Assembly: GCA_903920835.1 (NCBI GenBank)
Contig: CAIXNQ010000149.1
Coordinates: 1-25,179 of the forward strand
Direction: 5' to 3'
Length of the DNA stretch: 25,179 bases
Source of the DNA: an uncultured Bacteroidota bacterium
GTDB taxonomy: Bacteria > Bacteroidota > Bacteroidia > Flavobacteriales > Flavobacteriaceae
The notes beneath the pieces are model-generated. The model had not been told where the DNA came from, did not search any database, and saw only the letters and a program-made list of their open reading frames with translations. The position numbers and the translations under genes are program-made. Each line of letters starts with the position of its first letter. Positions within the stretch are counted from its first letter, which is position 1. This document shows, piece by piece, positions 1-8,554 of the stretch.

Positions 1-423
1 AATGTTCAAATTGGTGGCGGCTTCGGATTGTCTATTGGAAATGGCTTTACAGATGTTACGCTTGCGCCCAACTTAGTTTATAATTTTAATCCGTTTATAG
101 CCTTTGGTGGTGGGCTTCAAGGGAGCATTATTTCTCAGAAAGATAAATATAGTTCAACAACTTATGGTGCAAGTTTGATAACGCTTTTTAACCCGCTTGA
201 TGAAATTCAACTTTCAATCGAGTTGGAACAAGTTCGAGTAAATAGTTCTTTTCAAAGTATAGATGGAAATCTGGAAAAGAATTTTTGGAACACAGGACTT
301 TTTGTTGGAGCTGGATACAGGTCAGATAATGCAACGGTTGGAGTTAGATATAATTTGCTTTTCAATAAAGACAAAAATGTATATTCAGATGCGTTAATGC
401 CTTTTGTAAGATTATATTTCTAG
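1..423 (+). CDS. Outer-membrane beta-barrel protein, 5'-truncated
   Basis: Only the last 140 residues are inside the window. The reading frame is open from base 1, so the true start lies upstream, and the TTG at 28 is not a credible start. The visible part alternates polar and hydrophobic residues in short strands broken by Gly/Asn turns (GGGFGLSIGNG, LAPNLVYNFNPFIAFGGGLQG, LFVGAGYRSDNATVGVRYNLL). It ends in VRLYF. A terminal aromatic residue and this strand pattern are typical of small outer-membrane barrels. From memory, similar Flavobacterium proteins of about 190 residues are sometimes mislabelled as alpha-ketoglutarate decarboxylase; nothing here supports an enzyme. The barrel assignment is an inference from the pattern, and the substrate or role is unknown. 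No terminator of its own is visible; the hairpin at 511-540 has its T-run on the other strand. Confidence 0.65.
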   Translation, partial: NVQIGGGFGLSIGNGFTDVTLAPNLVYNFNPFIAFGGGLQGSIISQKDKYSSTTYGASLITLFNPLDEIQLSIELEQVRVNSSFQSIDGNLEKNFWNTGLFVGAGYRSDNATVGVRYNLLFNKDKNVYSDALMPFVRLYF

Positions 424-510
424 AATGCAAAGAATTAAAATATAATCCACCGAAAGTTTTTATATTTTGATACCGATTAATATTTGTGGCGAAAAGCAAA
501 CAAAATATTA

Positions 511-540
511 TAAAAAAAGGCTGTCATTTCTGACAGCCCG
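511..540 (-). terminator. Rho-independent terminator of the metalloprotease gene
   Basis: GGCTGTCA (519-526) and TGACAGCC (531-538) form a perfect 8-bp stem with a 4-nt loop. On the minus strand it is followed directly by seven T residues (complement of 512-518). It lies about 20 bp past the stop of the minus-strand protease gene. The plus-strand side lacks a T-run, so it should work mainly in the minus direction. Confidence 0.85.
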
Positions 541-560
541 ATAATTAAATGATATCTTAA

Positions 561-2897
561 TTATTCAATCAATATCTTCTTTACTATTCTTCTTTCTCCG
601 TCTTGAACAGTAACTAGATACATTCCTTTTTGAACATAATCAAGTGAGATGTTTTGATTGAACGTTCCAGTGTTGTTATAATTGTTTTCAAACACATTTC
701 TACCTCTTAAGTCATGCACTAATATTTTGATATCATTAGAAGTTGAGGAATCGAACTGAATATTAAAATTTCCTTTACTAGGATTTGGATACAAACTAAA
801 ATTAGAAAAATCAAAGCTCGTATTGGCAAGATCTTTTTGAATTGTAAAATTCTTACTGTTTACAGCTAAAAAGACATTTCCATTGGCTTTTACCATAAAT
901 CTGCAAGTGTTTTTTAATACCGGCAATGATGGTAAAGTTACAATTGCGGAACCATTGTTAGGAACTCCAGTTGCTATAGTTGTCCAAGTTGTTGGATTTG
1001 GAGATGTCGGAGTAGTTGCATTAAAAGTTTCAAATGCAGTTGATGCATTTGTAGTTATTAAAATATCTACTGTTGCTGTATTAAACGGAGCAGCTGTTGT
1101 ATTAGCAACATTCCAAGTAACTGTTTGGTCAGAATTTGACGGATAACTCAAATTAGTAGTAGCTTGGGAAGTTACTGTGAATGGCCCACCTGTAGCGTCA
1201 ACTGTTATTTTTGTAAAATCAGATGCTGTTTGACCACCTCCAGGATGATTATCTCTTGCCGTAAATCCAAAATTTAATGTTCTAGCAACGCTAGAAACCG
1301 TTTCCCAATTACTTGTACTTCCCGTGGTAATAGATATAATGCCTCCAAGAATTTTTCCCATTTGAGGAAAATATCTAAATTTATTAGAACTTGGCTTAAA
1401 TATTCTAAATGTTGGGCCAACAGTTTTTGTAGATTTAACAAAACTTTCTGTTCTTGTAGTAGTACTATTTCCTAAATCATTTTCTTCCCAGATATAATTT
1501 AATACATCATCAACATCTGCATCTGTAGCTGTTCCTTCTAAAACAAATGGTGTACTTACTGGAATTGTATAATCTAAACCAGCATTTACAACTGGTACGT
1601 TGTTAGTCATTACAGTAGTTACAGGGCAGGTTTTTGGGTTTAAGTTAACTTGAATTTGATTAATTGATCTCCATGCAAAATATGGATCTGAATGTGTTTG
1701 AACATCATACGGGGCATTAGTAGTTTCATCAGCAGTAATACCTGCATATCCCATTATTGTTGAACCACTTCCAGGTTCTACTCCTGCGGCAGAAATTTCA
1801 GGACTGCTAACATTGCTAATACCTCCATAAGTAAAAGTATGATTTGCTCCCAGTTGGTGTCCCATTTCGTGAGCTACATAATCAATATCAAAGCTATCTC
1901 CTGTTGGTAATCCAGAGCCTGGTGAAGTAATTCCACTACCTTTTGTTGAAGCAGAACATACACAACCTATACAACCTGCATTTCCACCTCCACCACTAGC
2001 GCCAAAAAGATGTCCTATGTCATAATTTGCTGCGGTAATGACAGAAGTTAAATTTGCTTGAAGCTCAGCGTTCCAATTATTCATACTTGCTGCAGGTGAG
2101 TAAGGGTCTGTAGAAGCATTGTAATATATTATGCTTAAATTATTAATCATGTTTAAATGAACCGCAATATCTTTTTCATAAACACCATTAACTCTGGTCA
2201 TAGTAGCATTCATTTTTGCAACAACTAGAGCAGATTGACTCGCAGAAGTAGCTCCAAAAGCATTTGAATATTCGGCAGTACATGACAAAGCCAATCGCAT
2301 AGTTTTATATTTTTGATTGTTGGCTCTAGAAAAAGTATTATTGAGAGAAAAATCTTGAAAATCTAAAGACTGATCAATAGTTGTGCATTTTAAAGTACTT
2401 TTTCCTCTTCCGTAAGAATCAAAAAGCACATAAACTGTTGCTTGAGCATCGACTGCTTCAATAAATTCTGCTGGTGCATCGTTTCTAAACAAAATGGTTT
2501 GGACTCCTTGTGGAGAAACACTAAAATTAACTACAGCACTTTTGTCTGTTATTCCTTTACCAACATAAGCTCTAATTTCTGGAAACAATGCTTGAAAATC
2601 AGGTTCCATGTTAGAATTTTCCCAAACATAAAAAGATTCTAATTCACCTTTTCTATTGGGGAATTCTATTATTACTCCTTGCTGGTTTGAGAATTTGTCT
2701 TTTGAATTTAACAGTGCTTGTTTGAAAGTTGCAATATCTAATGTAAAGTATTGAACTGTCTCTTCATTAATATCTGTTCTAACCTTTGTTAGCTTTGCCG
2801 TTTCTAAACGATTGACTTTTTGCCAAACCGCATTATTTTGAGCTATAATTTGACCGAAAGTCATAATCGCAGTAACAATTAGTAATGTTTTTTTCAT
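561..2897 (-). CDS. Secreted reprolysin-like zinc metalloprotease with T9SS sorting domain
   Basis: A 778-residue secreted protease. Residues 1-20 are a signal peptide ending in IIAQ. A pro-region follows to about residue 195, then the catalytic domain to about 425. The zinc site HEMGHQLGANH is at 343-353: His343, His347 and His353 are ligands and Glu344 is the catalytic base. The Met-turn IMGYAG has Met382. Together these make it a metzincin of the M12B/reprolysin-like type common in Flavobacteria. A PKD- or Ig-like region follows from about 430. The last 80 or so residues (around LYPNPSKGNF, ending VKKILIE) are a type A T9SS C-terminal domain, so the enzyme is probably exported across the outer membrane and released or anchored at the surface. 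Cys309, Cys312 and Cys314 form a tight cluster before the active site. It stands alone, with its own promoter and terminator. The protease class is firm; the substrate is unknown. Confidence 0.93.
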   Translation of the reverse strand: MKKTLLIVTAIMTFGQIIAQNNAVWQKVNRLETAKLTKVRTDINEETVQYFTLDIATFKQALLNSKDKFSNQQGVIIEFPNRKGELESFYVWENSNMEPDFQALFPEIRAYVGKGITDKSAVVNFSVSPQGVQTILFRNDAPAEFIEAVDAQATVYVLFDSYGRGKSTLKCTTIDQSLDFQDFSLNNTFSRANNQKYKTMRLALSCTAEYSNAFGATSASQSALVVAKMNATMTRVNGVYEKDIAVHLNMINNLSIIYYNASTDPYSPAASMNNWNAELQANLTSVITAANYDIGHLFGASGGGGNAGCIGCVCSASTKGSGITSPGSGLPTGDSFDIDYVAHEMGHQLGANHTFTYGGISNVSSPEISAAGVEPGSGSTIMGYAGITADETTNAPYDVQTHSDPYFAWRSINQIQVNLNPKTCPVTTVMTNNVPVVNAGLDYTIPVSTPFVLEGTATDADVDDVLNYIWEENDLGNSTTTRTESFVKSTKTVGPTFRIFKPSSNKFRYFPQMGKILGGIISITTGSTSNWETVSSVARTLNFGFTARDNHPGGGQTASDFTKITVDATGGPFTVTSQATTNLSYPSNSDQTVTWNVANTTAAPFNTATVDILITTNASTAFETFNATTPTSPNPTTWTTIATGVPNNGSAIVTLPSLPVLKNTCRFMVKANGNVFLAVNSKNFTIQKDLANTSFDFSNFSLYPNPSKGNFNIQFDSSTSNDIKILVHDLRGRNVFENNYNNTGTFNQNISLDYVQKGMYLVTVQDGERRIVKKILIE

Positions 2898-2918
2898 TTT
2901 AAAATTTATTTAAGACTT

Positions 2919-2948
2919 CAAATATAAAAATTAATTCCATTATTCAAA
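2919..2948 (-). promoter_or_regulatory. Bacteroidetes-type promoter of the metalloprotease gene
   Basis: On the minus strand, TTTG (2948-2945) is followed after 18 nt by TATATTTG (2926-2919). This matches the Bacteroidetes sigma-ABfr consensus of TTTG and TAnnTTTG. Transcription should start about 15-20 nt before the ATG at 2897. Confidence 0.7.
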
Positions 2949-3166
2949 ATTTATTTTATATAATTACATACATTTTAAGCAAATTTTAACGCTAGAATTG
3001 AGTAAGAATTGTTTCGTACCCTCAAAAAAAAACTTAAATAGGTTTTTGACTTTGTATTATAATTTAATTTTATATGAAATTATCAATAAACACAACAATT
3101 AAATTTGATACTTAGCAAATCTAAAGCAACTAAAAATCAAATCACAGATGTTTTGAATTGGCTAAA

Positions 3167-3192
3167 AAACCGACAACTTACGCCGTCGGTTT
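3167..3192 (-). terminator. Rho-independent terminator of lepA
   Basis: AAACCGAC (3167-3174) pairs with GTCGGTTT (3185-3192) around a 10-nt loop. Read on the minus strand, the stem runs into a T-run, about 20 bp past the lepA stop. The rest of the 316-bp gap (2898-3213) is A+T-rich and holds the protease promoter; I see no further gene in it. Confidence 0.8.
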
Positions 3193-3213
3193 CTATAATT
3201 AATTGCCTATTAT

Positions 3214-5010
3214 CTAATCATTCAACTTTAACACTGCCATAAAAGCTTCTTGCGGTATTTCAACATTACCTACTTGGCGCATACGTTTTTTTCCTTTTTT
3301 CTGTTTTTCTAAGAGCTTTCTCTTTCTTGAAATATCACCTCCGTAGCATTTTGCAGTAACGTCTTTTCGGAGAGCTTTAATGGTTTCTCGGGCAATAATT
3401 TTAGCACCAATTGCCGCTTGAATCGGAATATCAAACTGTTGTCTCGGTATTAATTCTCGCAATTTTTCACACATTTTTTTTCCGATGTTATAGGCGTTGT
3501 CTTCGTGAATTAATGCGGAAAGTGCATCGACCGATTGGGCATTTAATAACACATCGAGTTTTACTAATTTAGATGTTCGCATCCCGATTGGAGAATAGTC
3601 AAATGAGGCATAGCCTTTTGAAACGGTTTTCAATCGGTCGTAAAAATCAAATACTATTTCTGCTAGTGGCATATCGAAATTTAACTCAACTCGTTCAGTG
3701 GTTAAATAGGTTTGATTAGTAATTAAACCTCGTTTTTCAATACACAAACTCATCACATTTCCAACAAAATCAGATTTTGTAATGATGGTAGCTTTGATAT
3801 AAGGCTCTTCTACTCTATCCAATCTTGAGGGTTCTGGCAAATCGGATGGATTGTTGACTGTGATGCCTACTTCAGGTTCTTTTTTGGTATAAGCCAAATA
3901 AGAAACGTTCGGAACAGTAGTAATTACAGTCATGTCAAACTCGCGTTCTAATCGTTCTTGAATGATTTCCATGTGCAGCATTCCAAGAAATCCGCAACGG
4001 AAACCAAATCCTAAAGCAGCAGAACTTTCGGCAACAAAAACCAATGAAGCATCGTTGAGTTGCAGCTTCTCCATTGACGCTCTCAAATCTTCATAATCTT
4101 CGGTATCTACAGGATAAATCCCAGCGAAAACCATTGGTTTTACATCTTCAAAACCAGTAATCATATTTGTGGTTGGCGTTTTAGCATCGGTGATGGTGTC
4201 GCCCACTTTTACTTCTTTGGCCTCCTTAATTCCAGAAATTAAATAACCAACATCGCCAGCAGAAATGACACTTTTCGGAACTTGATTTAATTTTAAAGTT
4301 CCAACTTCGTCGGCAAAATATTCGTTGCCCGTTGCCATAAATTTAATTTTCTGACCTTTGCGGATTTCGCCGTTTTTTACTCTAAAAATTACTTCAATTC
4401 CACGAAAAGGATTATAATGAGAGTCAAAAATTAGGGCTTGCAAAGGTTCGTCAACTATACCTTTGGGCGCAGGAATTTTTTCGATTATGGCAGACAAAAT
4501 ATTCTCGACTCCAAAGCCAGTTTTGCCCGAAGCATGAATAATATCTTCTAGTTTGCAACCTAATAAATCAATAATGTCATCGCTAACTTCTTCTGGATTG
4601 GCACTAGGTAAATCTACTTTGTTGAGAACGGGAATGATTTCTAAATCGTTTTCTAAGGCTAAATATAAATTGGAAATGGTTTGCGCTTGGATACTTTGTG
4701 CGGCATCAATAATCAAAAGCGCCCCTTCGCAAGCGGCTATTGAACGAGAAACTTCATAAGAAAAATCGACGTGACCTGGAGTATCAATCAAGTTCAGAAT
4801 ATAATCTTCGCCTTTATATTTATATTCCATCTGGATGGCATGACTTTTAATGGTGATGCCTCGCTCTCGTTCTAAATCCATATTATCGAGCAATTGAGCT
4901 TTCTCTTCTCTGGCTGTAACGGTTTGAGTAGCACCGAGCAAACGGTCTGCCAAAGTACTTTTCCCGTGGTCAATATGAGCGATTATACAAAAATTTCTAA
5001 TGTTTTTCAT
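3214..5010 (-). CDS. lepA: Elongation factor 4 (LepA), ribosome back-translocating GTPase
   Basis: This 598-residue protein has the full length of bacterial EF4. The GTPase motifs are intact: AHIDHGKST at 11-19 (G1), RGITI at 50-54 (G2), DTPGH at 76-80 (G3) and NKVD at 130-133 (G4). The LepA-specific C-terminus is present, with its Lys/Arg-rich tail (GGDISRKRKLLEKQKKGKKR and then MRQVGNVEIPQEAF). EF4 binds stalled or mistranslocated ribosomes and helps them resume, and is usually dispensable in rich conditions. The start at 5010 gives the canonical MKNIRNFCIIAHIDHGKST N-terminus. The gene has its own promoter and terminator, so it seems monocistronic. I see nothing unusual in it. Confidence 0.98.
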   Translation of the reverse strand: MKNIRNFCIIAHIDHGKSTLADRLLGATQTVTAREEKAQLLDNMDLERERGITIKSHAIQMEYKYKGEDYILNLIDTPGHVDFSYEVSRSIAACEGALLIIDAAQSIQAQTISNLYLALENDLEIIPVLNKVDLPSANPEEVSDDIIDLLGCKLEDIIHASGKTGFGVENILSAIIEKIPAPKGIVDEPLQALIFDSHYNPFRGIEVIFRVKNGEIRKGQKIKFMATGNEYFADEVGTLKLNQVPKSVISAGDVGYLISGIKEAKEVKVGDTITDAKTPTTNMITGFEDVKPMVFAGIYPVDTEDYEDLRASMEKLQLNDASLVFVAESSAALGFGFRCGFLGMLHMEIIQERLEREFDMTVITTVPNVSYLAYTKKEPEVGITVNNPSDLPEPSRLDRVEEPYIKATIITKSDFVGNVMSLCIEKRGLITNQTYLTTERVELNFDMPLAEIVFDFYDRLKTVSKGYASFDYSPIGMRTSKLVKLDVLLNAQSVDALSALIHEDNAYNIGKKMCEKLRELIPRQQFDIPIQAAIGAKIIARETIKALRKDVTAKCYGGDISRKRKLLEKQKKGKKRMRQVGNVEIPQEAFMAVLKLND

Positions 5011-5056
5011 CTTCGTTAGTTGTCAATTTTATAAAAATACGATAGTATTTCAACTG

Positions 5057-5087
5057 CAAATATAGCATAAAGTTGATGGAGCGCAAA
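5057..5087 (-). promoter_or_regulatory. Promoter of lepA
   Basis: On the minus strand, TTTG (5087-5084), a 19-nt spacer and TATATTTG (5064-5057) match the Bacteroidetes consensus exactly. It lies about 47 bp upstream of the lepA ATG. Confidence 0.78.
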
Positions 5088-5142
5088 GTTGAATGACTAA
5101 ATGCTCAAGATTCAGTATTAATTATGAAAAAATCGAAATATA

Positions 5143-5150
5143 TATTTTTG
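5143..5150 (+). promoter_or_regulatory. Possible -7 box for the MbnP-MbnH-YHYH unit
   Basis: TATTTTTG fits TAnnTTTG and points toward the plus-strand operon. No TTTG or TTG is visible at the expected -33 spacing, so this is a weak call. The leader to the MbnP-like ATG would be about 110 nt and would contain the short open frame at 5192-5254. Confidence 0.35.
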
Positions 5151-5191
5151 TTAATTATAAATAATTGTCTTAAATTTTTAATTTCCTCCGC

Positions 5192-5254
5192 ATGAAATTA
5201 GAAAACAAAACGTCTATAGAATTATGGAAACATTGTGAGTTAAATAATTTTTAA
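5192..5254 (+). CDS. Possible 20-codon leader ORF or gene remnant
   Basis: An ATG-to-TAA frame encodes MKLENKTSIELWKHCELNNF, ending 10 bp before the MbnP-like start. The composition is protein-like rather than random A+T translation. No homologue is recognised. It could be a short leader peptide, the remnant of a lost gene, or chance. Confidence 0.18.
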   Translation: MKLENKTSIELWKHCELNNF

Positions 5255-5264
5255 TTACTTATCA

Positions 5265-5993
5265 ATGTTAAATCTTAAAATTATGGTTCTAGCAATTCGT
5301 CTATATGTGTTTATTTTATTGATATTGTTGTTTTCTTCACCAAAAGAAAATGATAATAAAAAAATTACAATTCAATATAACCCTACATTCAACAACCAAG
5401 AATTAGTACTTGAAAACACTAAATATTGCACAATAAACAAAGACACCATAACGGTCACTAATTTTAAATTTTACATTTCAAATTTAAGTTTAGAATTTGA
5501 AAACGGTACCACTTTTAAAGATCCAGAAAAAGTTCATTTAATTGATGCTAAATCGAAAGAATCGATGCATCTAAAATTAAATGAAATTCCGAATTTAAAA
5601 GTAAAAAAAGTCACCTTTAATATTGGTATTGATAGCCTAACGAACGTAACCAGCAATTTAGAAGCAGATTTAGACCCGCGATTAGGAATGTATTGGGCCT
5701 GGAATTCAGGCTACATCAACATGAAATTAGAAGGAAAAAGCAATAGTTGCACCTCTTTAAAAAAAGATTTTCAGTTTCATATTGGTGGCTATTTACCTAA
5801 ACAAAATGCGCTTCAAACCATTCAACTTTCTGTTCAAGAGAAATCAAACAAAATCGAAATTAAAGTTGATATAAATAAATGGATTGGAAATATCAAACTT
5901 AAAGAAACTAGCGGTTTGATGGTTCCTGGTGGAAAAGCGATTTTAATGTCTAATTGGTATAAAAACATGTTCAGCAGCGATGAGAAAGAATAA
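5265..5993 (+). CDS. MbnP-like periplasmic copper-binding protein
   Basis: A 242-residue exported protein of the MbnP family. The N-terminus is a hydrophobic signal sequence (about residues 7-25) without a lipobox Cys. Family marks that I recognise are NFKFYISNLS (66-75), HLIDAKS (91-97), the GMYWAWNSGY block at 141-150 and FHIGGY at 171-176. Cys55 and Cys162 could form a disulfide. In methanotrophs, MbnP is a periplasmic copper protein whose Trp is oxidised to kynurenine by its partner MbnH. Here Trp144, Trp146, Trp206 and Trp231 are candidates; which one applies cannot be told. The downstream gene overlaps by 14 bp and encodes an MbnH-like di-heme protein, which supports the call strongly. 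An in-frame ATG at 5283 is an alternative start that would still leave the signal sequence. No methanobactin genes are present, so the role is probably general copper handling. Confidence 0.85.
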   Translation: MLNLKIMVLAIRLYVFILLILLFSSPKENDNKKITIQYNPTFNNQELVLENTKYCTINKDTITVTNFKFYISNLSLEFENGTTFKDPEKVHLIDAKSKESMHLKLNEIPNLKVKKVTFNIGIDSLTNVTSNLEADLDPRLGMYWAWNSGYINMKLEGKSNSCTSLKKDFQFHIGGYLPKQNALQTIQLSVQEKSNKIEIKVDINKWIGNIKLKETSGLMVPGGKAILMSNWYKNMFSSDEKE

Positions 5994-7026
5994 TATTATA
6001 TTGATAACAATTGTTCTAATTAGTTTTTGCTTTTTATCGATTGATAAAGCGCAACTATTTTTGGCAGACTCTGAATTTATGGTACCGAAAGGTTGGCCAA
6101 AACCTGCTTTTGATTTTAAGAAGAATAAAATAACTCCAGAAGGGTTTAATCTTGGCAGAATTTTGTTTTATGACCCAATTCTCTCTAGAGACAGCACCAT
6201 TTCTTGTGCCAGTTGTCATTTGCAATACACTGGTTTTGCTCATACCGATCATGCCGTGAGCCACGGAATAGACAGCAGATTAGGTGCTCGGAATGCTATG
6301 TCTTTAACAAACTTAGCTTGGACTAAATTATTACATTGGGATGGAGGGGTTATTAATTTAGAAACGCAGCCCATCAACCCGATTACAAATCCTCTTGAAA
6401 TGGATGGGTCATTAGAAAAGGTTTTGAGCAAACTTAATGCTTCAAAAAAATACAGAACTTTGTTCTTCAAAACCTATAATGACAGTTTAATAACCACTAG
6501 CAAACTTTTGAAATCATTGACACAGTTTACAGTTTCTTTAGTTTCTTCAAATTCAAAATTTGATAAGGTTATGCGTCATGAAAAAGAAGTTTTTTTTAAC
6601 GAACAAGAAGAAAATGGCTTTGAATTATTCAAGAAAAATTGTGTCTCGTGTCATAGAGATCCTCTATTTACTGACGATAATTTTGCCGACAACGGTTTGC
6701 CTATAGATAAAGATTATAAAGATTATGGACGCGTAACGATAACCCACAACCCAAAAGACAGTTTCAATTTTAGAGTTCCAACATTACGAAATATTGAATT
6801 TACTTATCCCTATATGCACGACGGGAGATTTACTAAACTTATGGAGGTGCTCAGTTTTTATACCGAAGGCAAAGTAAAACGTAGGACACTAGCAAGAGAA
6901 TTACAACAACCTATTCGATTGTCGGCAAATGAAAAGAAAGATGTGATTGCCTTTTTATTGACTTTGACCGATAAAGAATTTCTTTTTAATCCGAAATATT
7001 CCTACCCAAAAAATAATAATCTTTAA
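5980..7026 (+). CDS. MbnH-like di-heme c-type peroxidase (MauG/CcpA superfamily)
   Basis: A 348-residue exported di-heme protein. The signal sequence is about residues 5-21. Two c-type heme attachment sites are visible: CASCH at 76-80 and CVSCH at 221-225. Other family marks are GRILFYDPILSRD (59-71), GARNAMSLTN (102-111), FRVPTLRN (264-271) and PYMHDGRF (277-284). In the cytochrome c peroxidase family the second heme takes a distal ligand roughly 14 residues after the MHDG His. That position is Tyr294 here (LSFYTEG), as in MauG, rather than the Met of true peroxidases; this alignment is from memory. Such proteins store oxidising equivalents on two hemes and modify a protein substrate. The 14-bp overlap with the MbnP-like gene implies translational coupling, and MbnP is the likely substrate. 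The length is normal for the family. Confidence 0.88.
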   Translation: MRKNNIILITIVLISFCFLSIDKAQLFLADSEFMVPKGWPKPAFDFKKNKITPEGFNLGRILFYDPILSRDSTISCASCHLQYTGFAHTDHAVSHGIDSRLGARNAMSLTNLAWTKLLHWDGGVINLETQPINPITNPLEMDGSLEKVLSKLNASKKYRTLFFKTYNDSLITTSKLLKSLTQFTVSLVSSNSKFDKVMRHEKEVFFNEQEENGFELFKKNCVSCHRDPLFTDDNFADNGLPIDKDYKDYGRVTITHNPKDSFNFRVPTLRNIEFTYPYMHDGRFTKLMEVLSFYTEGKVKRRTLARELQQPIRLSANEKKDVIAFLLTLTDKEFLFNPKYSYPKNNNL

Positions 7027-7052
7027 TATAAACCTATTTAATAACAATTTTT

Positions 7053-8405
7053 ATGAAAAAAAGTAACTTTACTTTAGTGACAGTGCTTCTTGCTAACTTT
7101 TTAGTATTCGCACAAACAAATCCAGCAATAACAAGCTGGCTGATTAACACTACAAACGTTACAGGGCGACATTATGTAGCTGGAAATTCAACCCCTATTG
7201 TTGATGCTACGCTTGCCAACGTTCAGAGTGTGAAATATGACACCAACTGGGCATATATTGCTGCCACAGGAATTCCTGCTTACATTACTGGCCCATTTCA
7301 AGACGGAAATCCTTCGTTAGCAACAGCTCAAAATAAAATTTTTAAAATTCCATTAAATCCAACACAAAATACAGGAACTGCAACACCAACCACAGGAGGA
7401 AATATTGGGATTTTTAAAAACGGTGTAGCACTTTTTGATTATCGAGATGGTGTTTCATGGAATAATGCTTCAAGTCAAATTTGTGGTGGACCAATTCAAG
7501 GATGTGTAGGCGATGGTAAATGGAATCGTGATGCTATCGTTGGCGAGCGATTAGGTTTCGATTGTGCCAAAGCGCATCCAGCCATGGGGAATTATCATCA
7601 CCATCAAAACCCAAGTGCATTTGGTTTAGATTTAACAGTCATTTCTACTGTTTGCAGTACATATCCTTCTGATGGTTTGTATGTAATTGATCCTTCTCAA
7701 CACTCGCCATTGCTGGGTTTTACCTATGACGGTTTTCCTATTTATGGAGCTTATGCCTATGCAAACACAGACGGAACTGGAGGCGTTGTGCGAATGAAAT
7801 CGGGCTTTCAATTAAGAAATATTACCACTAGAACTACCTATTCTGATGGCACTGCCGTGACCAACGGTCCAGCCGTAAGCACGACATATCCGCTTGGCTA
7901 TTTTAGAGAAGATTATGAATATGTGGCACATCCGAACGATCCTAGTTATTTAGATGTCCATAACGGAAGATTCTGTATCACGCCAGAATATCCAAACGGA
8001 ATTTATTGCTATTTTACAACCGTAGATGCCAATCATAATTCTGCTTATCCTTATGTTGTTGGACCAACTTTCTACGGAAATAAAACTGCATCGACAACCA
8101 CTACAGTTCCAACGGGTGCATTAACCTACAATCCTTTAAGCACTAATTCGTTAGACAAGTCGAATTTCACAATTGTAGTAGCTCCAAATCCTGCACAAGA
8201 TTTTATTGCAATTCAAACCCAAATGACCGAAACCGATTTGAATGTTGAATTGTATGACGAATTGGGCAAAAAGATTAAAGAAACAAAAATCATTCAAGGA
8301 AGCACACTTTGTATTATAGACACACAAGTTCTTTATAAAGGAATATATTTTGTAAAAATTAGCGACAGCAACAGTAGCAAAACCTATAAAGTGATATTGG
8401 AATAA
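7053..8405 (+). CDS. YHYH-domain protein with T9SS sorting domain
   Basis: A 450-residue secreted protein. Residues 1-21 are a signal peptide ending in VFAQ. The central region (about 60-330) matches the YHYH protein family, including YDGFPIYGAY and EDYEY. The name-giving motif reads NYHHHQNP here (Tyr181-His182-His183-His184) instead of YHYH. The clustered His residues and several Cys suggest metal binding, but the family has no proven function that I know of. About residues 370-450 (VAPNPAQDF to YKVILE) form a type A T9SS C-terminal domain, so it should leave the cell or attach to its surface. It lies 26 bp after the MbnH-like gene and before a strong terminator, so it is the last gene of a three-gene unit. 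A role in copper capture or metal-linked oxidation outside the cell is inference. Confidence 0.85.
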   Translation: MKKSNFTLVTVLLANFLVFAQTNPAITSWLINTTNVTGRHYVAGNSTPIVDATLANVQSVKYDTNWAYIAATGIPAYITGPFQDGNPSLATAQNKIFKIPLNPTQNTGTATPTTGGNIGIFKNGVALFDYRDGVSWNNASSQICGGPIQGCVGDGKWNRDAIVGERLGFDCAKAHPAMGNYHHHQNPSAFGLDLTVISTVCSTYPSDGLYVIDPSQHSPLLGFTYDGFPIYGAYAYANTDGTGGVVRMKSGFQLRNITTRTTYSDGTAVTNGPAVSTTYPLGYFREDYEYVAHPNDPSYLDVHNGRFCITPEYPNGIYCYFTTVDANHNSAYPYVVGPTFYGNKTASTTTTVPTGALTYNPLSTNSLDKSNFTIVVAPNPAQDFIAIQTQMTETDLNVELYDELGKKIKETKIIQGSTLCIIDTQVLYKGIYFVKISDSNSSKTYKVILE

Positions 8406-8468
8406 GTTATATTTTGAACTAGGGAGTAGAATTTATTCTCAATCGAATAGAACAAGTTTAAGATTTCT

Positions 8469-8520
8469 AAAAACCATCAAGATATTAAGCATCATTAAGG
8501 CTTAACTCTTGATGGTTTTT
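8469..8520 (+). terminator. Strong hairpin terminator after the YHYH gene
   Basis: A perfect 14-bp stem pairs 8469-8482 with 8507-8520 (core ACCATCAAGA/TCTTGATGGT), with an inner TTAAGC/GCTTAA stem. It begins with an A-run and ends in a T-run, so it could end transcription from either side. It closes the MbnP-MbnH-YHYH unit and separates it from the repeat array. Confidence 0.88.
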
Positions 8521-8554
8521 TGTTTTGGTTTTGCTAAAGCTAATAAAAGAAGGG

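Noticed and set aside
883..1146. Plus-strand frame of 87 codons inside the metalloprotease gene
   Set aside because: It is a shadow of the protease coding sequence, with no promoter or family support.
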